The position numbers were made by a program, and so were the translations under genes. Shown here one piece after another: positions 18,403 through 27,540 of a stretch of 64,000 nt of DNA (position 1 is its first letter; the number at the start of each line of letters is the position of its first letter). The stretch is taken from positions 8,002 through 72,001 of the forward strand of contig JBEKVR010000005.1 in NCBI GenBank assembly GCA_049513815.1. Reading direction: 5' to 3'. The notes under the pieces are model-generated. The model was not told where the DNA came from. It did no database searches and was given only the letters and a program-made list of their open reading frames with translations. The stretch is from Roseiarcus sp049513815 (GTDB lineage: Bacteria > Pseudomonadota > Alphaproteobacteria > Rhizobiales > Beijerinckiaceae).

Positions 18403-19455
18403 CTAGAGATATTGGGCGAGGTTCATCTTTTGCAGCTGCGCGGTGAGCTGGTAGGCGGTCTCGAGTTGGGTGCTCAACGAACTGAGCTGGACGGCGACGG
18501 CGCTCAAATTGACGTTGTCGAGGTTGCCGACCTGCGTCTGCAGGATCGTCAATTGGTTCGACATCGAGGTCGTAGCGTTTGTGACGCTGGTCTGGACCAG
18601 TCCGAGCGTCGCCCCCGTCGTCGTCAGCGACGCGATTCCTTGATTGATCAGCGACGTCGCGGAGGTGATGACCGTCTTCTGCGTGTCCGTGCTCAACGAG
18701 GAGCCGCCGAATTCGGCGAGCATCGCGTAGCCTTCGGCGAGTTGCTGGAAACCGGCTTGGTTGGCGTCGGTCGAGGTCGTCACCGACTCGCCGGGCGCAA
18801 TCTGGGTCGTCACGTCAGTGCTCGAGGCCGACGACCAGTTGCTTGTCCAGTTCGCGCCGCTAAACATCGGATCGAGCGTTCCACTAATGAAGCTCTGCAT
18901 ATCCGAGGCGGAGATGCCTGAGGCGCTCGCCGAAGATGGCGTGAAGCCGAACGTATTGAAGAACGCCGTGTCGATCGCGCTCTTCGCCGCTGACGTCGTC
19001 GACGAGAAATAGTCCGCCATCGGCGCGACGCCGCTGTTGTCGCCGCCGAACACGTACTGACCGTTGGAAGTCGTGTTGGTCGCGGCGATCAGCGATTGCA
19101 GCGCGTTGGTCCCGGTGGTCTGCAGCGTCACGGCGGCGCTGCTCGAGCCCGCCAGCGTCGAAGTCAGCGTCTTGACAGCGCTCTGCGCAGTGGTGCGGAT
19201 TGTGTCGAGCGCGGCCTGCGCCGTCTGGAGACTGGTGGAAGTCAGGTTGTTGGAAGTGGTGAGCGTCTGCAGCAGATTGGTCTGGCTGCGCAGCGACAGC
19301 TCGTAGCCGGACTGGTCGCCGAGTTGCAGGCCGAGGTCGGCGTATTGGCCGCTGCTCGATTCCGCAGTCAGCTGGGTGAGTTGGCTTTGCGTCCGCGCCA
19401 AGCTGGAGAGCACCGACGTGCCGAGGGAGTAAGTCGAAACCATCGAGGCGACCAT
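18403..19455 (-). CDS. flgL: Flagellar hook-filament junction protein FlgL
   Basis: FlgL (HAP3) links the hook to the flagellin filament. The 350-residue Ser/Thr-rich protein has flagellin-like helical ends: TYSLGTSVLSSLARTQSQLT and the QLGDQSGYELSLRSQTNLLQ segment at the N-terminus, and LSSLSTQLETAYQLTAQLQK at the C-terminus. Two in-frame starts are possible, at 19455 and 19443 (MVSTYSLG); I kept the first. It follows flgK by five bases. The FlgN-like protein encoded downstream would be its export chaperone. Confidence 0.93.
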   Translation of the reverse strand: MVASMVSTYSLGTSVLSSLARTQSQLTQLTAESSSGQYADLGLQLGDQSGYELSLRSQTNLLQTLTTSNNLTSTSLQTAQAALDTIRTTAQSAVKTLTSTLAGSSSAAVTLQTTGTNALQSLIAATNTTSNGQYVFGGDNSGVAPMADYFSSTTSAAKSAIDTAFFNTFGFTPSSASASGISASDMQSFISGTLDPMFSGANWTSNWSSASSTDVTTQIAPGESVTTSTDANQAGFQQLAEGYAMLAEFGGSSLSTDTQKTVITSATSLINQGIASLTTTGATLGLVQTSVTNATTSMSNQLTILQTQVGNLDNVNLSAVAVQLSSLSTQLETAYQLTAQLQKMNLAQYL

Positions 19456-19460
19456 CGGTT

Positions 19461-20969
19461 CTACACAGCGTTGAGTAGCGACGTGAACATCGCGTTGACA
19501 GTCGTCAGCAGCTTGGCCGTCGTGGTGTACGAGTTTTCGATGGTCAGCATGTTGGTCATCTCGGTGTCGAGGTTGACGCCGGTCGCGTTCGACGCCGCCG
19601 TCGTCGCCTGGCTGACCAGAGAATTCTGGTAATCGAGCTGATTGCTCGCCGCCTGGTGCTGGCTCTGCAGCCAGCTCACCGAGGAACTGGCGTAGTCGCT
19701 GAGGCTCGACGACGTTCCCAGCCCGGTCGTCCCGCCGAACGTCTGATTCGTCGTCGTGGCGCTGATCAACTGGGCGATGCGGCCGGTGTAGCTCGCCGCG
19801 TTGGTCGTGTTGTAGGTGTAGGCCGAATTGGTCGGATCGGCGATGCCGCCGTCGCGCAGGCGATTGACGTCGCCGCCTTGCGACGGGTCGACGTTGGCGT
19901 TGACCTCGATCTCGGACGCCAATCCCGTCGTCGCCGTAATCGCCGGCACGCCGGTCGCGCCAGGGAAGGTGAACAGGCCGGGCAACGTCGCCGCTGGCGT
20001 CGCTGAACCTGTCTGATCGCTCTCGGCGAAGGCGCTGATGAGGCCGCCGGCGATCTGATCGAGCTGGGCGCCGTATTGCGGCGCGACGACGTCGCGCAGA
20101 TTGGCGAGGCCCGCCAGGGCGCCGGACTGGATCGCCATCGGCGACGAGGCCCCGGTGATCGGCACGCCGTCGACCATCACCGCATTGCCGGTCGCGCCGT
20201 CCGTGTAGGTCGCGGTCGGAGTGAAACTGACGGTGCGCGGCGAGCCCCCCTGGAACAGGGTCACGCCGCTGTCGGTGTAGATCGACGTCGAACCGTCGGG
20301 ATTGGAAACGGTCGAGATGCCGATTTGCTGCGACAATTGGGCAAGAATGCTGTCGCGCGTGTCCTGGGCGCTGGAGACGTCGGCGCCGATCGCCGTTCCC
20401 GACACGATCGTCGCGTTGACCGAGGTGAACTGAGTGAGCAAGGAATTGATGGAATTGACCGCCGACGCCATGCCGGAATCGGCCGTCTCGCGCACGCTCT
20501 GCACCGCCGCAGCGCCGGTGTTGAGCGACTGGGTGAGATCAGCGGCGGCGGTCACGACCCCTTGCGCCGCCGACGTGCTCGACGGCGAGGCGTCGTAGGT
20601 CTCGAGCGCGCTCTGCAGGTTGGCGAGCATCGCCGAGGGCGAATTGCCGTTGGCGGTGGCGCCGGACGACGAGGTCGCCGACGAACTGTCGCTCACCGTA
20701 TTCGCCAGCGTCGTCAGGCCGTCCGACAACGCCTGTTGGTAGGCGGCCTGCGACGTCGACGTGTTCACCTGCTCGAGCAGCGCGGCGTTGGCCTCGCGGC
20801 CGACCGAAGTGACCTCGACCCCGCCGGAAGTGATGGTGGCGAGGTTGGCGATCTCGCGTGCATAGCCCTTCGTTCCGGCGTTCGAGATGTTGCTCGAGAT
20901 GACCGCCGACTGCGCCGCGTTCGCCACGAATGCGGAGTTGATGATGCCGAGGGCGGACGACAAACTCAT
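19461..20969 (-). CDS. flgK: Flagellar hook-associated protein FlgK
   Basis: FlgK (HAP1) forms the first layer of the hook-filament junction. The 502-residue product begins with the rod/hook-protein motif SNISNAGTKGYAREIA and ends with the axial C-terminal helix MLTIENSYTTTAKLLTTVNA. The middle is low-complexity Ser/Thr/Ala-rich sequence. It lies between flgE and flgL in the late-hook block. Confidence 0.95.
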   Translation of the reverse strand: MSLSSALGIINSAFVANAAQSAVISSNISNAGTKGYAREIANLATITSGGVEVTSVGREANAALLEQVNTSTSQAAYQQALSDGLTTLANTVSDSSSATSSSGATANGNSPSAMLANLQSALETYDASPSSTSAAQGVVTAAADLTQSLNTGAAAVQSVRETADSGMASAVNSINSLLTQFTSVNATIVSGTAIGADVSSAQDTRDSILAQLSQQIGISTVSNPDGSTSIYTDSGVTLFQGGSPRTVSFTPTATYTDGATGNAVMVDGVPITGASSPMAIQSGALAGLANLRDVVAPQYGAQLDQIAGGLISAFAESDQTGSATPAATLPGLFTFPGATGVPAITATTGLASEIEVNANVDPSQGGDVNRLRDGGIADPTNSAYTYNTTNAASYTGRIAQLISATTTNQTFGGTTGLGTSSSLSDYASSSVSWLQSQHQAASNQLDYQNSLVSQATTAASNATGVNLDTEMTNMLTIENSYTTTAKLLTTVNAMFTSLLNAV

Positions 20970-20996
20970 GGCGAAACCTCGAAGGCCGGCGAAGCG

Positions 20997-22196
20997 CTAC
21001 GCCTTCAGATTGTTCAGGATGTCGAGCAGGTTGGCGCCGGTCTGGAAGACTTTGGAGTTGGCCTGATAGGCGCTCTGGGCCTGGATCATGTCGGTCAGCT
21101 CGGTGGCGAGATCGACGGTCGAATCCTCTAGCGAGGACGACGCGATCTTGCCGAGGCCGCCGGTGCCGGCCGTGCCGACGCGCACCGTGCCGGAGTTCTG
21201 GTTGGCCTGGAAGGCGTTGCCGTTGATCGAGGTCAGATTGTCCTCGCTGGCGACCGTCGCCAGCGGAATGATGTAGCCGGGGCTCGACACGCCGTTGCTG
21301 TATTCGAAGTCGAGCGTGCCGTCGGTGCTGATCGTGACGCCGGTCAGCGAACTCGGCGCGTTGCCGTTGGCGGTCGCGGCGTTGACGGCGAAACTTGACG
21401 CCAACTGCGTAGACTGGCTGAGGTCGAGATTCATCCCCTTGCCGCCGGGAACCGTGAAACTGAGCGGCGAACCGCCGGGGTTCAAGACGCCGTTCGCGTT
21501 GAAGCTCAGGGTGGCGGGGGACGATGCGAGAGCCACCGGGTTTGCGGGATCGGTGACGTCGGAGACGCCGACCGTCCAGTCCGAGCCGGCGCTGTTATAG
21601 GTGAAGGCGAAGTCGATCGTGTGCGCCGCGCCGAGGTTATCGTAGACAACCAGCGAGGTTTGCGAGGTCGTGGGGGTGGTGGCGGTCAGTTGGCTCGAAG
21701 GCAGGTTGACCGTAAGCGTGCCAGTGGTAGTCGCCGTCGCGGCCTCGCCCGCGCTGATGGTGTTGACCTTGACCATGCCGGCGAGCGAATTCGAGGTGCC
21801 GGAGGCCGCGCCGCTCTGGACGTTAGTGCCCATCAGGTAGTAGCCGGCCGAATTGACCAGGTTGCCGTTGGCGTCAGGCACGAACGAGCCGTTTCGCGTG
21901 AGGTAGAGGGCGCCGCCTGAATCGGAGACGACGAAATAGCCGTCGCCCTTGATGGCGAGGTCGGTCGTGGTCGAAGTGCCGACCACCGAGCCCTGCAGCG
22001 CATTCATCGAGCGGACCGTGGCGGTGACGCCGCCGCCGGCGGAGGAGGCGGCGCCAACCTGGTCGACGACGGTGGCGAATTCCGTCTCGGCGTTCTTGTA
22101 GCCGGTGGTGTTGGCGTTGGCCACGTTCTGGGAAATGTTCGACAGCCAGGACGTATCGCCCAGCATGCCGGACACGGCGGTGCCCATCAGACTCAT
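20997..22196 (-). CDS. flgE: Flagellar hook protein FlgE
   Basis: FlgE polymerises into the hook, the flexible joint of the flagellum. In the 399-residue protein, the N-terminal ISQNVANANTTGYKNAETEF motif and the C-terminal DLATELTDMIQAQSAYQANS motif (then KVFQTGANLLDILNNL) are the defining axial-protein signatures. The middle contains the beta-rich D1/D2 domains. It follows fliP with a 71-base spacer. Confidence 0.96.
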   Translation of the reverse strand: MSLMGTAVSGMLGDTSWLSNISQNVANANTTGYKNAETEFATVVDQVGAASSAGGGVTATVRSMNALQGSVVGTSTTTDLAIKGDGYFVVSDSGGALYLTRNGSFVPDANGNLVNSAGYYLMGTNVQSGAASGTSNSLAGMVKVNTISAGEAATATTTGTLTVNLPSSQLTATTPTTSQTSLVVYDNLGAAHTIDFAFTYNSAGSDWTVGVSDVTDPANPVALASSPATLSFNANGVLNPGGSPLSFTVPGGKGMNLDLSQSTQLASSFAVNAATANGNAPSSLTGVTISTDGTLDFEYSNGVSSPGYIIPLATVASEDNLTSINGNAFQANQNSGTVRVGTAGTGGLGKIASSSLEDSTVDLATELTDMIQAQSAYQANSKVFQTGANLLDILNNLKA

Positions 22197-22267
22197 CGGT
22201 CGCTCTCCTCGCGGCTCTACAACGTCACTAAACGATTGGACCCTTGCGCGAAGCTGATTGCCGCCTC

Positions 22268-23002
22268 TCAGCTCACGGAACGGACCAAGCTGCCGACCAG
22301 CAGATTCCAGCCGTCGACCAGCACGAAGAACAGAATCTTGACCGGCAGCGAGATCACCGAGGGCGGCAGCATCATCATGCCCATCGACATGGTCAGCGCC
22401 GCGACGATCATGTCGATGACCAGGAACGGCAGGACGATCAGGAAGCCGATCTCAAAACCGCGCCTCAGTTCGGAAATCATGAAGGCGGGGATCAGAATGC
22501 GCAGATCGACCTTCGAACGGTCCGTGACCTCGAAACTGCCGCGCGAGAGATCCTCGAACAGCGCGATATCCTTCTCCCGCACCTGGGAGAGCATGAACTG
22601 GCGGAACGGCTCGGTGATCGCCCCGAACGCCTGCTCCTGCGAAATGGTGTTGTCCATCAGCGGCTGCAGCCCGTCGCGCCAGGCCTTGTCGAAAGTCGGC
22701 GCCATGACGAAGAAGGTCATGAACAGCGACAGACTGATCAGCACCAGGTTGGCCGGCGCGCTCTGTAGCCCCAGACCGGTGCGCAAGAACGACAGCGCCA
22801 CGGTGAAGCGGGTGAAGCTGGTCACCATGATCAACAGGCCCGGCGCGACCGAAAGCACGGTCAGCACCGCGGCCATCTGGATGATGCGCGCGGTCGCGGT
22901 GGCGCCGCCGCTGGGGATGAGCTGGCCGAGATCGACGGTCTGGGCCGCGGCGGCGCCGGCGGTCAGGGTCAGCGCGAGCGCCGCCAGGGCGAGGCGCCTC
23001 AT
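22268..23002 (-). CDS. fliP: Flagellar export gate protein FliP
   Basis: FliP is the main structural subunit of the FliPQR export gate. The 244-residue precursor has a cleavable signal peptide (RRLALAALALTLTAGAAAAQ), as FliP usually has. It then shows the signature LIMVTSFTRFTVALSFLRTG and FMTFFVMAPTFDKAW, with FELRRG-like and ILPFLVIDMIVA segments near the end. It overlaps fliL by four bases. A fliO gene is not visible next to it. Confidence 0.95.
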   Translation of the reverse strand: MRRLALAALALTLTAGAAAAQTVDLGQLIPSGGATATARIIQMAAVLTVLSVAPGLLIMVTSFTRFTVALSFLRTGLGLQSAPANLVLISLSLFMTFFVMAPTFDKAWRDGLQPLMDNTISQEQAFGAITEPFRQFMLSQVREKDIALFEDLSRGSFEVTDRSKVDLRILIPAFMISELRRGFEIGFLIVLPFLVIDMIVAALTMSMGMMMLPPSVISLPVKILFFVLVDGWNLLVGSLVRSVS

Positions 23003-23520
23003 TGCAACACCAGCGTGCGGATGACGAGCTCGCTGACCTTCCCGTCGGAGCGGATCGCCGCCCGCTCGTTGAGATCCTGGCGGATATTCTCGAGCCCGAT
23101 CGGACCTTCGACCTGCGTCAGCGTGACGGTGCGCAGGTAGGCGAGTTCGTCGCCGGCGATGTCTTCGGCCAGCGTCTCGGGGTGCTGGACTGTCTTGGCG
23201 TCGAAGACGATCGCGGCCTCGAGACGGATCCAGGTGTCCTTCGGCGACCCGATGTTGGTGACGATCGGCGGCATTTCGAACAGCCCCGAGGAGGCCGGGA
23301 CGACGCCGCCGGGCGTCGAGTCGGTCTTGGCCGCCGGCTCCGGCGCCGGCGCGGGCGGCGGCACGGCGAACAGCGCCCCCATCGCTCCCGCCATCACGGT
23401 CACCACCAGCGCGGCGAGAACGGTCTGCAAAACCGACGGCGCGCCAGACGCGACGATCGCCGCCGGCGGCGGCGCTTCGCCGGGCGTCAGTTCGGGGAGT
23501 TCCGGCAGCTCGATGGCCAT
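22999..23520 (-). CDS. fliL: Flagellar basal-body-associated protein FliL
   Basis: FliL is a single-pass inner-membrane protein that surrounds and supports the stator. The 173-residue product has a Pro-rich cytoplasmic start, one membrane span (VLQTVLAALVVTVMAGAMGA), and a periplasmic stomatin/SPFH-like domain ending LVIRTLVLQ. That domain includes LRTVTLTQVEGPIGLENIRQ. It follows flgH by ten bases and overlaps fliP by four. Confidence 0.9.
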   Translation of the reverse strand: MAIELPELPELTPGEAPPPAAIVASGAPSVLQTVLAALVVTVMAGAMGALFAVPPPAPAPEPAAKTDSTPGGVVPASSGLFEMPPIVTNIGSPKDTWIRLEAAIVFDAKTVQHPETLAEDIAGDELAYLRTVTLTQVEGPIGLENIRQDLNERAAIRSDGKVSELVIRTLVLQ

Positions 23521-23530
23521 GGCGATCTCT

Positions 23531-24244
23531 TCAATAGGGCTTGAGGGAATCCCACAGCTCCTGGCCCCAGCTCGGCTGCTGCACCTCGCTCAGGCGGCCG
23601 CGGCCGCCGTAGGAGATGCGCGCTTCGGCGACGCGGTCGTAGGAGACGGTGTTGGCGCGCGAGATGTCGGTCGGCCGGACGATGCCGGCGACGGTGAGCT
23701 GCCGCAGCTCGTAGTTGACGCGCACCTCTTGCGAGCCGCTGATGACAAGATTGCCGTTGGGCATCACCTCGGTGACCACCGCCGCCACCGAAACCTGGAT
23801 CTGCTCTTGCCGGTCGATGTTGCCCTGCCCTTGCGTCGACGAGGTCGAGGTCGCTCCCAGCGTGACGGAGGACGGCGTCGAGCCGCCGCCGGAGCTGCTG
23901 GAGCCACCCTGGGTGTAGCCCCAGTTGGAGTCGAATTTGGACGCGGCGGTCTTGGAGCGGTCGGTCGTGTTGTCGAACTGCGCCTTGTCGTTGATCGAGA
24001 TGATGACGGTGACGATGTCGCCGACCCGCGACACCGTCTGGTCGGTATAGAGGTTGGCGATCGGCCGCGCGATCTGGCCGGTCGGCGTCGGATCGATTCC
24101 GTCGCCGAGGCGGCCGGCGGCGAGGCCGCTGCCGATCGGCGACAGGCCCGGCTCGCGCATGAACTCGCTCGGATTGTTGGCGCAACCGGCCAGCGTCGCC
24201 GCCAGACCGACGATCAACAACGCCTTTCGCTCCATGAACGCCAT
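23531..24244 (-). CDS. flgH: Flagellar L-ring lipoprotein FlgH
   Basis: FlgH forms the L ring around the rod in the outer membrane. The 237-residue precursor starts MAFMERKALLIVGLAA and has a lipobox LAGC followed by ANNP, so the Cys at about residue 21 should be acylated. The conserved SRVGDIVTVIISINDKAQFD and VSYDRVAEARISYGGRGRLS blocks follow. The ATG shares one base with the upstream TGA (TGATG). A second ATG at 24235 is also plausible. It sits between the motE-like gene and fliL. Confidence 0.94.
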   Translation of the reverse strand: MAFMERKALLIVGLAATLAGCANNPSEFMREPGLSPIGSGLAAGRLGDGIDPTPTGQIARPIANLYTDQTVSRVGDIVTVIISINDKAQFDNTTDRSKTAASKFDSNWGYTQGGSSSSGGGSTPSSVTLGATSTSSTQGQGNIDRQEQIQVSVAAVVTEVMPNGNLVISGSQEVRVNYELRQLTVAGIVRPTDISRANTVSYDRVAEARISYGGRGRLSEVQQPSWGQELWDSLKPY

Positions 24245-24777
24245 CACGATTTCTTTTCGGGCGCCGCGACGGCGAGGATGAGGCTGGTCAGCCTGGCCGC
24301 GCGCGCCACGTCCATTTGGTCGAGGATGGAGCTCGCCGCGCCGACTTTGAGCTTGTGCAGAATCGAGACGGCGATCGACTCGTCCATCGCCGCGATCTGC
24401 CCCGCGGCGGCCTCCGGATCCATCTTGCCGTAGATCGCGACGACGTCGTCGCTCGCCGAATTCAGCAACGCGTCGCGCTTGCTGACCCAATCGCGGGTGT
24501 CCGCCTCCGCCTTCTCCAGATCGGCGATGCGCTGCTTGATCTGCGCGTCGAGTTCGTCGAGGTGGCGGGTCTCCCAGGCGATGCGCGCCTCAGCGGCGAC
24601 CGGCGCGACATTGGCGCAATAGCGCGAAACGCCGGCGTCGGCGCTCTTGTCGGGCAGCGGCGCGGCCGGCTTCGGCTTGCCGTCATTCTGCGCCGAAGCG
24701 GAACCCGCCAGCAGGCCGACGAGGACAATCGCGCCGATGGCGGCGTGGCGAGAAACGGCGAAAACCATGGCGCGCAA
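24244..24777 (-). CDS. motE: MotE-like periplasmic protein (MgtE N-terminal-like domain)
   Basis: The 177-residue protein has a signal peptide (AIGAIVLVGLLAGSASAQ), a coiled-coil region (HLDELDAQIKQRIADLEKAE) and a C-terminal MgtE-intracellular-N-like segment (IYGKMDPEAAAGQIAAMDES). In Sinorhizobium, MotE is a periplasmic chaperone that stabilises MotC, whose gene is also in this window. Position between flgI and flgH and the domain layout support this. It could equally be called a flagellar MgtE-like protein of unassigned role. Confidence 0.8.
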   Translation of the reverse strand: MRAMVFAVSRHAAIGAIVLVGLLAGSASAQNDGKPKPAAPLPDKSADAGVSRYCANVAPVAAEARIAWETRHLDELDAQIKQRIADLEKAEADTRDWVSKRDALLNSASDDVVAIYGKMDPEAAAGQIAAMDESIAVSILHKLKVGAASSILDQMDVARAARLTSLILAVAAPEKKS

Positions 24778-24839
24778 TCGCTACCCGACCAAGAATGGCG
24801 AAAGTCTGCCCGCCGCGCCTTGCGCCGGGCTGACCGGCT

Positions 24840-25934
24840 CTATTGCACGACGAGGTCGGCCTGCAGCGCGCCGGCGGTCTTGATCGCCTGAAGGATGGCG
24901 ATGATGCCGCTCGGCTTGACGCCGATTCGATTGAGCCCGTTGACCAGCGTTCTGAGGCTGGAGCCGCCGACGATCGCCACCTGCCCGCCATCCTGTTGCG
25001 CGTCGATCGACGTGCGCGGCTGCTCGACGGTCTTGCCCTGCGAGAACGGCGCCGGCTGCGATGCGACCGGCGTCTCGTTCACCCTGACCGACAGCGTGCC
25101 GTGCGTGACCGCCACTGTCGAGATCTGCACGTCTTGGCCGATGACCACGGTGCCGGTGCGCGAATCGATGACGACGCGCGCGACGGTGTCCGGTTCGACT
25201 GGCAATTCGCCGATCTCCGCCATGTAGCGGGTGACGCTGATCTCCGGCGGCCGGAACAGTTCGACGGTGCGGTTGGTCGCCTCGAAGGCCGAACGGCGAC
25301 GGAAGCGGCGCTGCGAATAGGCGTTGACGGCGTCGACGATGCGCACCGCCGTCGTGTAATCGGGGTTCTTCAGTTCGAGCGTCATGCGCAGCTCGTCGGG
25401 CGGCGGCGGCACGGCTCGCTGGATGATGGCGCCGTTGGGAATCTGGCCGGCGGTCGGGACGCCCTGCGACAGGGTCTGCGCCTGGCCGGCGACGTCGAAG
25501 CCGGTGACGGAGACGGCGCCCTGCGCGTCGGCGTAGACGAGGCCATCGGAAGCCGAAAGCTGAGTGAGCAGCAGCGTGCCGCCCATCAGCGAGCTCGAAT
25601 CGCCAAGCGCAGAGACGGTGACGTCGAGGCGCGAGCCGACGTCCATGCCGGCGGGCAAATCGGCGGTGACGATAACCGCGGCGACGTTGCGATTGGCCAG
25701 CGTGCTGCCGCGCACGTTAATGCCCATGCGGTCGAGCATCGCGCCGAGCGCCTGCTGGGTGAACGGCGAGCTGCGCAGCGAGTCGCCGGTTCCCGCCAGG
25801 CCGATCACCAGGCCGTAGCCGATCAACTGGCTGTCGCTCGCGCCGCGCAAGGCGGTGATGTCCTTGATGCGGACGGCGGCCGCCGCTGAACCGGCCAGCG
25901 CGCAGACGAGGAGAGCGATCAGGAGACGCCGCAT
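24840..25934 (-). CDS. flgI: Flagellar P-ring protein FlgI
   Basis: FlgI forms the periplasmic P ring around the rod. The 364-residue precursor has a signal peptide (MRRLLIALLVCALAGSAAAA) and the family blocks VRIKDITALRGASDSQLIGY (then GLVIGLAGTGDSLRSSPFT) and NRNVAAVIVTADLPAG. It ends SGIIAILQAIKTAGALQADL. The ATG shares one base with the flgA stop (TGATG); the longer open frame upstream is flgA read out of frame. Confidence 0.96.
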   Translation of the reverse strand: MRRLLIALLVCALAGSAAAAVRIKDITALRGASDSQLIGYGLVIGLAGTGDSLRSSPFTQQALGAMLDRMGINVRGSTLANRNVAAVIVTADLPAGMDVGSRLDVTVSALGDSSSLMGGTLLLTQLSASDGLVYADAQGAVSVTGFDVAGQAQTLSQGVPTAGQIPNGAIIQRAVPPPPDELRMTLELKNPDYTTAVRIVDAVNAYSQRRFRRRSAFEATNRTVELFRPPEISVTRYMAEIGELPVEPDTVARVVIDSRTGTVVIGQDVQISTVAVTHGTLSVRVNETPVASQPAPFSQGKTVEQPRTSIDAQQDGGQVAIVGGSSLRTLVNGLNRIGVKPSGIIAILQAIKTAGALQADLVVQ

Positions 25935-26407
25935 CAGCCGCCGCTCACCCGCACCGCGCCGTCCGGCTGGACGACGCCGGTGACCGTGACGCCGCTGTCG
26001 TCGTTGCGCACCTTGACGAAGTCGCCCGCCGCGCCGTCCTGCAGCGCCATGCCGACCGCAGAGATCGACAGGTCGCCGTCGATATAGACGAGGTCGACTG
26101 TCGCGCCGTTGACGACGAGACGCGGAACGTCGATCGCGGCGAGCGGAATCGCTCCGCCCGGCAGCAACGTGCGTCGCGCCATCTTGCCGATCACCGCCGA
26201 ACGCGTCTCGGCGAACGGCCCGACGCCGCGTGCGGTGTCGGCCGGCAGATCGGACAGCATGTCGTTGTGAATGACGTCGCCGGGATAGATGACGACGCGC
26301 GGCGTCGGCGGCGCCAGGTCCGCCGTCCCGAGGTCCTGCGCTGCGGCGAAGCCCGCGCCCAACCACAGCCCGGCGGCGAAAACGACGGCGGCGCGTTCGA
26401 CGCGCAT
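25934..26407 (-). CDS. flgA: Flagellar P-ring assembly chaperone FlgA
   Basis: FlgA is the periplasmic chaperone for P-ring formation. The 157-residue precursor has a signal peptide (VERAAVVFAAGLWLGAGFAA) and the SAF-domain-like part expected of FlgA: IGKMARRTLLPGGAIPLAAI, then RLVVNGATVDLVYIDGDLSI and VKVRNDDSGVTVTGVVQPDG. It lies between flgG and flgI and is coupled to flgI. Confidence 0.92.
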   Translation of the reverse strand: MRVERAAVVFAAGLWLGAGFAAAQDLGTADLAPPTPRVVIYPGDVIHNDMLSDLPADTARGVGPFAETRSAVIGKMARRTLLPGGAIPLAAIDVPRLVVNGATVDLVYIDGDLSISAVGMALQDGAAGDFVKVRNDDSGVTVTGVVQPDGAVRVSGG

Positions 26408-26418
26408 CAGATTTCTCC

Positions 26419-27207
26419 TCAGCTCCGCATGTTGGAGATGGTGCCCGACATCTGGTCGGCGGCCTGGATGACTTTCGAATTCATCTCGTAGGCGCGCTGG
26501 GCGGAGATCAGGTTGGTGATCTCGGACACTGGATCGACGTTCGAGGCTTCGAGATAGCCTTGCTGGATGACGCCGAAGGCGGTGTCGCCGGGGACGCCGA
26601 CAGTCGGCGCGCCGGAAGCGACGGTCTGTTGAAACAGGTTGCCGCCCAGCGCTTGCAGTCCGGCCTCGTTGACGAAATTGGCGATCGTGAGCTGGCCGAG
26701 CTGTTGCGGCGTCTGCTGGCCAGCGATCGTGGCGGTCACCATGCCGCTCTGACTGACGGAGACACTGGTGGCGGTCGGCGGAATGGTGATCGCCGGCGTC
26801 ACCTGATATCCGTCGGTCGTGACCAACTGTCCCTGGGCATTGGTGTTGAACGCGCCGTCGCGGGTGTAGACCGTATCGCCGTTCGGCGTCGTCACCTGGT
26901 ACCAGCCGCGGCCGTTGATCGCCAAGTCGAGCGAATTGCCGGTATTGGTCAGCGCGCCCTGGATCTGCAGCGAGCGGATCGCCGCGGTGCGCACGCCGAG
27001 CCCGACCTGCGCGCCTTCCGGCACGGTGGCGTCGCGGCCGCGGCTGCTCACGCCGGCGAGCCGTTCGGTCTGATAGATGAGATCGGTGAACTCAGCGCGC
27101 GAGCGCTTGAATCCGGTGGTGTTGATATTGGCGACGTTGTTGGCGATCACTTCGAGATTCTGTTCCTGGGCGTTCATGCCCGTCGCCGCGATCGAAAGCG
27201 CTCTCAT
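26419..27207 (-). CDS. flgG: Flagellar distal rod protein FlgG
   Basis: FlgG builds the distal rod. The 262-residue product has the axial N-terminal motif (ALSIAATGMNAQEQNLEVIA then NNVANINTTGFKRSRAEF), the rod-protein segment VGLGVRTAAIRSLQIQGALT, and the C-terminal YLEASNVDPVSEITNLISAQ then RAYEMNSKVIQAADQM. It lies between fliE and flgA in the rod/ring block. Confidence 0.97.
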   Translation of the reverse strand: MRALSIAATGMNAQEQNLEVIANNVANINTTGFKRSRAEFTDLIYQTERLAGVSSRGRDATVPEGAQVGLGVRTAAIRSLQIQGALTNTGNSLDLAINGRGWYQVTTPNGDTVYTRDGAFNTNAQGQLVTTDGYQVTPAITIPPTATSVSVSQSGMVTATIAGQQTPQQLGQLTIANFVNEAGLQALGGNLFQQTVASGAPTVGVPGDTAFGVIQQGYLEASNVDPVSEITNLISAQRAYEMNSKVIQAADQMSGTISNMRS

Positions 27208-27237
27208 GCTTCGACTTCCCTCTTCGAACCAACCAAC

Positions 27238-27540
27238 TCAGATCGCCATCCGCGAGATTTCCTGATAGGCGGAGACCGCCTTGTCGCGGATCGCCAACAT
27301 CGACTGGAGCGTGCGTTGCGCGCCCATGATCGAGTCGACCACTTTGTAGGGCGCCATTCCGCCCTGAAGCCCCTGGATCGCCGCCGCTTCGCCGGTCTGC
27401 ACCGAGGCAATCGAATCGGTGAAAGCCTTGCCGAGCGCGTCGACGAAACTGGTCCCCCCGGTCGCCGAAGTCGCGTTCGTCGCGCCGACGTCGAGACTCT
27501 TGCCGATTGCGCCGACCGCCGAAACTCCGTCAATCGCCAT
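27238..27540 (-). CDS. fliE: Flagellar hook-basal body complex protein FliE
   Basis: FliE connects the MS ring to the proximal rod. The 100-residue product ends with the family signature VVDSIMGAQRTLQSMLAIRD then KAVSAYQEISRMAI. I chose the ATG at 27540 (MAIDGVSAVG) because length and N-terminus fit the family; an in-frame ATG at 27600 would add a 20-residue Pro/Gly-rich tail. The chosen start has a weak ribosome-binding site and lies inside the end of a small upstream frame with a strong one, which suggests translational coupling. Confidence 0.9.
   Translation of the reverse strand: MAIDGVSAVGAIGKSLDVGATNATSATGGTSFVDALGKAFTDSIASVQTGEAAAIQGLQGGMAPYKVVDSIMGAQRTLQSMLAIRDKAVSAYQEISRMAI

Noticed and set aside
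24840..26366. FlgI starting about 140 codons further upstream
   Set aside because: The extra sequence is flgA read out of frame; a signal peptide begins exactly at the ATG that overlaps the flgA stop.
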